From positions 4,261 through 35,931 of the forward strand of contig DGQF01000014.1 in assembly GCA_002389675.1 (NCBI GenBank): a stretch of 31,671 nucleotides of DNA, written 5' to 3'. Both the position numbers and the translations under genes were made by a program. The notes under the pieces were generated by a model. That model saw only the letters and a program-made list of their open reading frames with translations, was not told the DNA's origin and did not search any database. Positions 26,759 through 31,671 of this stretch are shown one piece after another (position 1 is the stretch's first letter; the number at the start of each line of letters is the position of its first letter). The stretch is from Gammaproteobacteria bacterium UBA4421 (lineage in GTDB: Bacteria; Pseudomonadota; Gammaproteobacteria; Pseudomonadales; Azotimanducaceae).

Positions 26759-27883
26759 TTACCCGGCCGCCCGCTGAGGATGAAGTGTTTCATAAAGGCT
26801 GGTATATCGCCCGCCCATCAATGTGCCGTTAAACAACGTCTCGTAGCGTGCCCGTGCATTGCGACCCATGCGAGCCGCCGTCTCAGGTTGGTGCCACAAA
26901 ATATCTAATGCGGCTCTTAAGGCTTTGTGTGAGCCCGGGGGAACGACAATGCCGGTTTGTCCGTCAATATTGACGTGGCTGGTGCCAGAACCGACCTCTG
27001 TTGAAATCAAAGGTTTCCCGTACATAGCACCCTCTAAAAGAGTCACGCCGAATGCCTCGGTTCTCATATAAGAGGGGAAAACGACACCTCTACAAAGCTT
27101 TAAGAGGCTGATCTTGTCTGCGTCTGGTAGGTATCCAGTAAAGATAACATTGGTTAATCCGAGATCATCGGCTTGTTGTTTTAGAGCCGCTTCTGTGGGG
27201 CCAGAACCCACAATCACAACGGAGAAGGGGGCATTTTGGATGGCCTCAAGCAAGATGTGGAGGCCCTTGTAGTAGCGTAAAACGCCGACAAACATGAAAA
27301 ATTCTTGATCGTATTTTTGCTGTACGGCCTGCATATATGACGGTTCAGGTACCGGGTAAGTGCTCTCATTGATGCCGATCGGAATAATGTTAATTTTATC
27401 TTCAAATTCCAGCAGGATTTCGCTGGTCGCAAAATAATTTGGTGAGGTGCAAATTATTTTATCGACAGAACCTAAAAACTGGCGCATCAAGGGAGTGTAT
27501 ATGACGTTTAGAAAACGCTGGCGAACGATATCGGAGTGATAGGTTAGCAGGGTCGGTTTTTTAACCTTGCAGAGAAAATGCAGCATGTCTGCGAAAGGCC
27601 ATGGGAAATGATAGTGAACGATATCAGCCCATTTCACCAATTTCGAAAAAACTGAAAACGCGGAAATCGACATGCCGCATGATGCCACCTCGAGTGTTAA
27701 TTTTGCTCTGAATACCTCAGCTTCGTCTCGCTTGATTGGCCCCAAATCCTGCGCCGTGCTCAAACTGAAAACGCGACTTTCTACACCCAGTGGTTTCGAG
27801 TTGCTACAAATTTGGCGAACCACCTCTTCTAACCCTCCTTGGGTATCTGGAAAGTAGGTTCGATAGACGTGGAGTACGCGCAA
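26759..27883 (-). CDS. GT4 family glycosyltransferase, WbpZ/WbpY-like
   Basis: A second GT-B retaining glycosyltransferase, 374 residues. It opens RVLHVYRTYFPDTQGGLEEVV, a pattern I associate with O-polysaccharide mannosyltransferases such as WbpZ. Further marks are DIVHYHFPWPFAD, LLTYHSDIVRQR, MFVGVLRYYKGLHILLEA for the donor domain, and RTEAFGVTLLEGAMYGKPL with the E-x7-E pair. The start is TTG at 27883, with AAAGGG 9 nt before it, and places RVLHVY right at the N-terminus as expected. The second glycosyltransferase follows 31 nt later, so they form a two-gene operon. Upstream is the 481-bp gene-poor region. Confidence 0.9.
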   Translation of the reverse strand: MRVLHVYRTYFPDTQGGLEEVVRQICSNSKPLGVESRVFSLSTAQDLGPIKRDEAEVFRAKLTLEVASCGMSISAFSVFSKLVKWADIVHYHFPWPFADMLHFLCKVKKPTLLTYHSDIVRQRFLNVIYTPLMRQFLGSVDKIICTSPNYFATSEILLEFEDKINIIPIGINESTYPVPEPSYMQAVQQKYDQEFFMFVGVLRYYKGLHILLEAIQNAPFSVVIVGSGPTEAALKQQADDLGLTNVIFTGYLPDADKISLLKLCRGVVFPSYMRTEAFGVTLLEGAMYGKPLISTEVGSGTSHVNIDGQTGIVVPPGSHKALRAALDILWHQPETAARMGRNARARYETLFNGTLMGGRYTSLYETLHPQRAAG

Positions 27884-28364
27884 ATTGAAATTCCCTTTCT
27901 AATCACTCATGTGGTTTTTTGCGTGGCGTGAGGATGCTGCATTAATTGGGCGTTACCTATGGTAGCAGATTAAAGAATTATTTTTTCTGGCGCAGTCGTG
28001 TTGCGTGTTGTCTGCGTCTTTTGGTGGTTTTGCTCTAGGGGGTTATGCGGCTGAATTTGGCAAAACCGATTGGGTTTATCCGAGGTTGCTTGCTAAAAAT
28101 ATAGGTTTAATTCCATCACAAGGGTAAGCGAATTTTTACTGGCATCGGGTTTCGGCTGCCGGTTTTTTTAGAGTTGATGCGCGTCAATTTCAGTTGGCCT
28201 GCGTTGTATGGTGCCACCATGAGATTGTTTTCTGAAGAAACGGCGGAGAAGTGCTGGAACTCTGCGGTAACCGCTTGTGGGTTTTTCATGTCATACGTCA
28301 CTGTAAGTCGCAGGTTGGCTATTTTCAGGCCGGTCTAAGATCTTAATCACAAGGATGTTTAGTA
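27884..28364. other. 481-bp gene-poor divergent region between the glycosyltransferases and the peptide gene
   Basis: The region must hold promoters for the minus-strand glycosyltransferases and for the plus-strand peptide gene. Near the peptide I see TTGGCT (28315-28320) and TAAGAT (28336-28341), spaced 15 bp, and AAGGA at 28351-28355, 9 nt before the peptide ATG. The only coding-like stretch is a short minus-strand frame at 28116-28301. No repeat, IS end or clear terminator was found. Confidence 0.4.
28116..28301 (-). pseudogene. Possible gene remnant or small gene of unknown function
   Basis: A 61-codon frame can start at GTG 28301 and remains open about 14 codons further upstream without an ATG. 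It has no convincing ribosome site. Its codon choice looks protein-like (varied third positions, few rare codons). The peptide alternates polar and hydrophobic residues (for example AVTAEFQHFSAVSS and GQLKLTRINS) as in beta strands. I do not recognise a family. It could be the tail of a decayed gene displaced when the peptide module arrived, or chance. Confidence 0.22.
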
Positions 28365-28616
28365 ATGAAATTAAAAGAGTTGGTTCAGCAAAATGGTGCC
28401 CGGGAACTCACGATTGATCAATTGGATCAAGTGAGTGGTGGCGCGCCTTCGGTTCAGTGGGGTGTATCCACTGGCGTAGCTGCCGCATTTACGGTCGGCG
28501 CCGCGACGGTAAGTGCGCCGCTGGTGGCAGGCGCGCTTGCGATGGGGGGGGTGGTGGCCGCGGGCATGGCTGTTTATTACGCAATTTCTGAGGACGGTGA
28601 TCAAGCCACTGGTTAA
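28365..28616 (+). CDS. Double-glycine leader peptide, bacteriocin/microcin-like precursor
   Basis: The 83-residue product has the two-part plan of a class II bacteriocin or microcin precursor. Residues 1-26 form a leader with the signature ELTIDQLDQVSGG, matching the general L(T/S)xxxLxxVSGG pattern cut by C39-peptidase ABC exporters just after Gly25-Gly26. The 57-residue core has no cysteine. A Gly/Ala/Val-rich hydrophobic stretch (about 36-72, for example APLVAGALAMGG) ends with YYAISEDGDQATG. From memory this resembles the hydrophobic part of microcin V, so membrane insertion is plausible. AAGGA lies 9 nt before the ATG. A strong terminator and a small membrane-protein gene follow. Activity is inferred, not shown. 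Confidence 0.75.
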   Translation: MKLKELVQQNGARELTIDQLDQVSGGAPSVQWGVSTGVAAAFTVGAATVSAPLVAGALAMGGVVAAGMAVYYAISEDGDQATG

Positions 28617-28628
28617 TGTTAATGCTCG

Positions 28629-28654
28629 GCGAGCGCTTGATGCGCTCGCTTTTT
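28629..28654 (+). terminator. Intrinsic terminator between the peptide precursor and the small membrane protein
   Basis: GCGAGCGC at 28629-28636 and GCGCTCGC at 28642-28649 form a perfect 8-bp GC-rich stem with a TTGAT loop, followed by five T at 28650-28654. It starts 13 nt after the peptide stop and ends 17 nt before the next ATG. Partial read-through would give abundant peptide mRNA and less mRNA for the downstream gene. Confidence 0.88.
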
Positions 28655-28671
28655 CTCTAAGAGGTTAAACA

Positions 28672-28890
28672 ATGAAAAACTCGAAAATACTGGCCGTCAG
28701 TCTTGTTCAATATCGCTTCTGGCGATGTGTCTTAACGGCAATTTTAATCGCGGCTTTGGCTGCTGCGGGCACGAGCCTTGCGCAGCTGATGATGGTGGGT
28801 TCGGCAAATTATTTGTCGCTAGGCGCACTTTGCGTGGGCTTTGTTGGCGCTCAGCTGCATGAACGCCTGTTTAGACTGATATCGGACTAG
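28672..28890 (+). CDS. Small two-helix membrane protein, candidate immunity protein
   Basis: The 72-residue protein has a basic N-terminus (MKNSK, then YRFWR), a first membrane helix at about 19-41 ([14 protein letters not shown]) and a second at about 46-63 ([16 protein letters not shown]), with a short charged tail (HERLF). GAGG at 28661-28664, 7 nt before the ATG, supports translation. I know no named family. Small hydrophobic proteins encoded directly after a double-glycine peptide are commonly the cognate immunity protein, and that is the working inference. A second exported peptide is less likely because it lacks a GG leader. Its stop shares a CTAG with the convergent glycine-tRNA ligase gene. 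Confidence 0.65.
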   Translation: MKNSKILAVSLVQYRFWRCVLTAILIAALAAAGTSLAQLMMVGSANYLSLGALCVGFVGAQLHERLFRLISD

Positions 28891-30251
28891 CCCTTGATGT
28901 TAGCCACGACGTAATCAGCAAGCGTGTCGGCGGGCACGCGTTGTTGCGCCATTGTGTCGCGGTCTCTCACCGTTACCGTGCCGTCTTCTTCAACAGTCTG
29001 AAAATCGACCGTGACACATAGCGGGGTGCCCACTTCGTCGTGCCGGCGGTAGCCTTTGCCGATGTTGCCAGTGTCCTCGTATAAAATTCGGCCTAATCCG
29101 AGTGCCTGCAGTTCTTTTTTGATTGCTTTGGCTTTTGCGACGATTCCCGAATGATTTCTCTTAAGGGGTAGGACCGCTACTTTTATGGGTGCGAGATGGG
29201 GTTTGAAACCCATCACTGTGCGCTCAGAACCATTTTCAAGTGTTTCGACTCGGTAGGCTTCGTTCATCACAGCCAATACACCGCGATCTACGCCTGCAGA
29301 GGGTTCAATAACGTAGGGGACGCGCCATTGTTTTGATTCAAGATCCTGCATCACAAGCTTGGCGTTGGTATCTTTATTGGGTTCAACCTTGGCGTGAATG
29401 GCAAAGTCCTGTTGGTTTTTGGTGTGCGATCCAAGATCGAAGTCTGTTCTATTGGCGATGCCTTCTAGTTCCTCCAGGCCGTGTGGGAAACGATACATCA
29501 CGTCGACGGTGGCTTTACTGTAGTGGGCTAACTCGTCACTGGGTACGTGATAGAGTTCCAGGCGCGAGGCATCGACGCCTTGCTCGTGCCACCATTTTAG
29601 TCGTGAGGCCACCCAAGTTTCGTGCCAACTTTCGTCTTCCCCGGGTGTAACAAAGAATTCAAGCTCCATCTGCTCGAACTCTCGCACTCGAAAGATAAAG
29701 TTTCTAGGAGTAATCTCGTTACGGAATGCTTTGCCGATTTGAGCTATGCCAAAGGGTAGTTTGGGCGATGTTGAATCTGTGACGTTTTTAAAGTTAGTGA
29801 AGATGGCCTGAGCCGTCTCTGGGCGAAGATAAGCGAACGAGCTGCCATCATCTACGGGGCCAACCTGTGTTTGGAACATTAAATTGAATGGCCGGGGCTC
29901 GGTTAGATCGTCAGATCCGCAGCCGGGACATTTCTGTTGATCCAGATGATCAGCTCGCCAGCGGCTCTTGCACGCGCGACAATCAATCATCGGATCTGTG
30001 AAGGTGGCTTCGTGGCCTGAATGGCGCAGAACCGCAGGGTTGGTCAGAATGGCAGCATCCAAGCCTTCTACATCATCGCGCTCGTAAACCATTGCTCGCC
30101 ACCAGGCGGCTTTGAGGTTATTTTTGAGTTCAACGCCCAGTGGCCCATAGTCATATACGCCCTGCAGGCCGCCATAGATATCACCGGATTGGAAAATGAA
30201 GCCGCGACGTTTGGCCAGCGCAACCAGTTCGTCCATCGATTTTGCGGTCAC
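28887..30251 (-). CDS. glyQS: Glycine-tRNA ligase, single-chain archaeal/eukaryal type
   Basis: This class II synthetase charges tRNA-Gly. The 454-residue single polypeptide is of the alpha2 kind, not the alpha2-beta2 GlyQ/GlyS enzyme usual in gammaproteobacteria. Visible parts are [22 protein letters not shown] at 18-39, a zinc ribbon with Cys91, Cys94, Cys108 and Cys111, [12 protein letters not shown] at 143-154, motif 2 [21 protein letters not shown] at 176-196, the motif 3 region [12 protein letters not shown], and an anticodon-binding domain (about 355-454: [10 protein letters not shown] ... [18 protein letters not shown]). It looks complete and functional. It lies opposed to the peptide module and divergent from the DUF1499 gene. 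Confidence 0.96.
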   Translation of the reverse strand: MTAKSMDELVALAKRRGFIFQSGDIYGGLQGVYDYGPLGVELKNNLKAAWWRAMVYERDDVEGLDAAILTNPAVLRHSGHEATFTDPMIDCRACKSRWRADHLDQQKCPGCGSDDLTEPRPFNLMFQTQVGPVDDGSSFAYLRPETAQAIFTNFKNVTDSTSPKLPFGIAQIGKAFRNEITPRNFIFRVREFEQMELEFFVTPGEDESWHETWVASRLKWWHEQGVDASRLELYHVPSDELAHYSKATVDVMYRFPHGLEELEGIANRTDFDLGSHTKNQQDFAIHAKVEPNKDTNAKLVMQDLESKQWRVPYVIEPSAGVDRGVLAVMNEAYRVETLENGSERTVMGFKPHLAPIKVAVLPLKRNHSGIVAKAKAIKKELQALGLGRILYEDTGNIGKGYRRHDEVGTPLCVTVDFQTVEEDGTVTVRDRDTMAQQRVPADTLADYVVANIKG

Positions 30252-30500
30252 AGCGGAGTCTCATATTATTCAAGCGCCGGCACTATACCGAAAAAGCACT
30301 GGCAATGGGTAAGCTTTGTTGTTTGGAACCTCAATATGAACTGACGCGCGGCTTCCAATTGAGGATACTTTCTGGTTTGCTATCGGTGATATGCGCCAAC
30401 GTTTGATGGGATAGGCGATAAACTTAAGTAGAAGATTGTCTTTGATATACGAGCGCTTTCTGTTCGGAAAAACCGGTTTTGAATGAGTAAAAGGAGCGTC

Positions 30501-31250
30501 ATGAACGACCAGGTGCACATTGTACGAAAATGGTGGGCTTCCGCCTTGATGATAGGGGCAGTTGTGGGTTTAGCGAGTCTTTTGGTGGGCGCGTTGGGCA
30601 CTAAAACGGGAATATGGGGGTTTGAGGGTGGCTTCATGCTGCTTGCCGTTGGCACTGTTTTGGCAGCGGTGGTGTTTTTTCTCGGTGTGATAGCGTATGT
30701 GTACAGTTGGACGAAAAAACTGCCGGCCGAGCGAGGGGCGGTTCTTGTAGGGTTGATCATCAGCGTCGCGATATTGGGTCTGATGTTTTCGCAGTTCCGC
30801 GCAGCCACCTCGGTGCCGTCAATTCACAATATCAGTACAGATACTGAGAATCCGCCTCAATTTGATAAAATTATCCCGTTGCGAGAGGCGCAAGGAGCCA
30901 ATCCACTGCAATACGACACCGCTACGTTGGCAGATGCACAGCGCAAGGCTTATCCACAAGTACAGCCGTTGATATCCAATCAGTCTGCGCAGGAGATGAT
31001 CGCGCGAGCGGCAAACGTGATGCAAGGCATGGGCCTTGAAGTGGTGGATATCAATCCGGCAGCAGGGCGAGTCGAGGCCACGGACACAACCTTTTGGTTC
31101 GGTTTTAAAGATGACGTGGTGGTTCGCGTTCGATCCGAGGGTGCAGGTTCTGTTGTGGATGTCCGCAGTGTATCGCGGGTGGGTCAATCGGATTTGGGCA
31201 AGAATGCTGAGCGTATCAGTGAGATCCTAGCTGGTCTGAGAGGAGACTAG
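30501..31250 (+). CDS. DUF1499 domain membrane protein
   Basis: The 249-residue protein has three predicted membrane helices in its first 105 residues (starting WWASALMIGAVVGLASLL, GFMLLAVGTVLAAVVFFLG and GAVLVGLIISVAILGLMF) and a C-terminal soluble DUF1499 domain. That domain includes PPQFDKIIPLR, NVMQGMGLEVVDINPAAGRVEATDTTFWFGFKDDVVVRV and VDVRSVSRVGQSDLGKNAERI. The function of the family is unknown. I start at ATG 30501, with AAGGAG at 30491-30496, and not at the in-frame ATG 30483, which has no ribosome site. TTAAGT/TATACG at 30424-30451 is a weak promoter candidate. It stands alone between glyQS and the fusion-protein gene, 89 bp ahead of the latter. Confidence 0.88.
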   Translation: MNDQVHIVRKWWASALMIGAVVGLASLLVGALGTKTGIWGFEGGFMLLAVGTVLAAVVFFLGVIAYVYSWTKKLPAERGAVLVGLIISVAILGLMFSQFRAATSVPSIHNISTDTENPPQFDKIIPLREAQGANPLQYDTATLADAQRKAYPQVQPLISNQSAQEMIARAANVMQGMGLEVVDINPAAGRVEATDTTFWFGFKDDVVVRVRSEGAGSVVDVRSVSRVGQSDLGKNAERISEILAGLRGD

Positions 31251-31339
31251 CATAGCGTTGATATTTTTCCTGTGCTTAAGAGCGCCTAATACCTACAGCG
31301 TTTAATCCGGTAAAAAGTGATCCTAGCTACTTTGTGTAA

Positions 31340-31671
31340 ATGGGGTGGCTTTTGGCTTCTTTTTATCGTTCTGCGGTTGTTGCTTCGCGCCAAATTGAGC
31401 AACGTTATGCGGCACCTTGGCGCGTGCCGCAATTGCGACGCTGGGCGCTGGCGCTACTGGTCGTCAGCGCGCTTGTATTGGCTAGCTTGACCCAGCTGAC
31501 GTACGCTAAAAAAATTACGGTTCACGGGGTCGTTCAGCCGACTTCGAAACCTTTGGTGGTGCGCAGCAGCAGCACTGGTTCGATTGCGGGTATTTTTGTA
31601 GAAGAAGGCGCGCAGGTGGTCGCTGGTGCTGCGCTGGTGCAGATCGATCAGCGTTCTTTTGCCGCCAACGG
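31340..31671 (+). CDS. HlyD/CvaA-family membrane fusion protein, 5' part only
   Basis: The frame is open from ATG 31340 to the window end (110 codons), so the gene is truncated by the window. The product has a cytoplasmic N-terminus of about 34 residues, one membrane helix at about 35-53 (WALALLVVSALVLASL), then a periplasmic lipoyl/beta-barrel start: KKITVHGVVQPTSKPLVVRS, followed by TGSIAGIFVEEGAQVVAGAALVQID at about 79-103. This is the typical membrane-fusion half-motif of HlyD/CvaA adaptors used in type I peptide export. No strong ribosome site precedes the ATG, so the exact start is uncertain. A C39-peptidase ABC transporter is expected next, beyond the window; this is inference. Confidence 0.85.
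   Translation, partial: MGWLLASFYRSAVVASRQIEQRYAAPWRVPQLRRWALALLVVSALVLASLTQLTYAKKITVHGVVQPTSKPLVVRSSSTGSIAGIFVEEGAQVVAGAALVQIDQRSFAAN

Noticed and set aside
28371..28604. 77-codon frame antisense to the double-glycine peptide gene
   Set aside because: It has no ribosome site and no motif. The plus-strand peptide has a leader motif, a ribosome site and a terminator.
1..31671. CRISPR arrays, IS elements, integrases and rRNA genes
   Set aside because: No regularly spaced repeats, transposase or integrase motifs, inverted-repeat pairs with target duplications, or rRNA sequence were seen.

Overview
The window looks like chromosomal DNA of a gammaproteobacterium, probably marine or free-living. 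The base composition is mixed, roughly low-50s % GC by eye. The order of the housekeeping genes follows the block known from Pseudomonas: trpC-trpD-trpG ... trpE-gph-rpe, murU-amgK, lptD-surA-pdxA-rsmA-apaG-apaH, cca, folB, tsaD, then rpsU-yqeY-dnaG-rpoD. Several proteins are unlike Pseudomonas (a short Cca, a single-chain glycine-tRNA ligase, no plsY beside folB/tsaD), so I do not assign a genus.

Layout. (1) 1-6520, minus strand: a tightly packed run read as rpe, gph, trpE, a voltage-gated cation channel, a VOC/glyoxalase-fold protein, trpG, trpD and trpC (cut by the left edge). Most junctions are 4-11 nt overlaps. The channel and the VOC gene lie between the two halves of anthranilate synthase. 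(2) 6617-8274, minus strand: amgK and murU, the sugar kinase and uridylyltransferase of the MurNAc/GlcNAc recycling bypass. (3) 8317-16452, plus strand: lptD (LPS export to the cell surface), surA (the periplasmic chaperone that LptD depends on), pdxA, rsmA, apaG, apaH and cca. (4) 16447-17871, minus strand: tsaD and folB, with tsaD divergent from rpsU. (5) 17942-24094, plus strand: the macromolecular synthesis group rpsU, yqeY-like, dnaG and rpoD, with a bifunctional mannose-1-phosphate guanylyltransferase/mannose-6-phosphate isomerase placed between yqeY and dnaG. A strong terminator and a CAU-anticodon tRNA, best read as tRNA-Ile2, follow rpoD.

(6) 24256-27883: a small surface-polysaccharide group, an O-antigen-ligase/polymerase-like membrane protein facing two GT4 glycosyltransferases. 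The GDP-mannose enzyme upstream is a plausible sugar-nucleotide source for them. (7) 27884-28890: a 481-bp gene-poor stretch, then a bacteriocin-like module. It holds an 83-residue peptide precursor with a double-glycine leader, a textbook intrinsic terminator, and a 72-residue two-helix membrane protein that is a candidate immunity protein. (8) 28887-31671: an archaeal/eukaryal-type glycine-tRNA ligase on the minus strand, a DUF1499 membrane protein, and at the right edge the first 110 codons of a HlyD/CvaA-type membrane fusion protein. That last gene could be the exporter partner of the peptide.

The most promising candidate for an undescribed system is the double-glycine peptide, small membrane protein and membrane fusion protein at 28.3-31.7 kb. 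A second candidate is the cation channel inside the trp operon, whose pore filter (TLEDWTD) carries the acidic residues associated with calcium selectivity.
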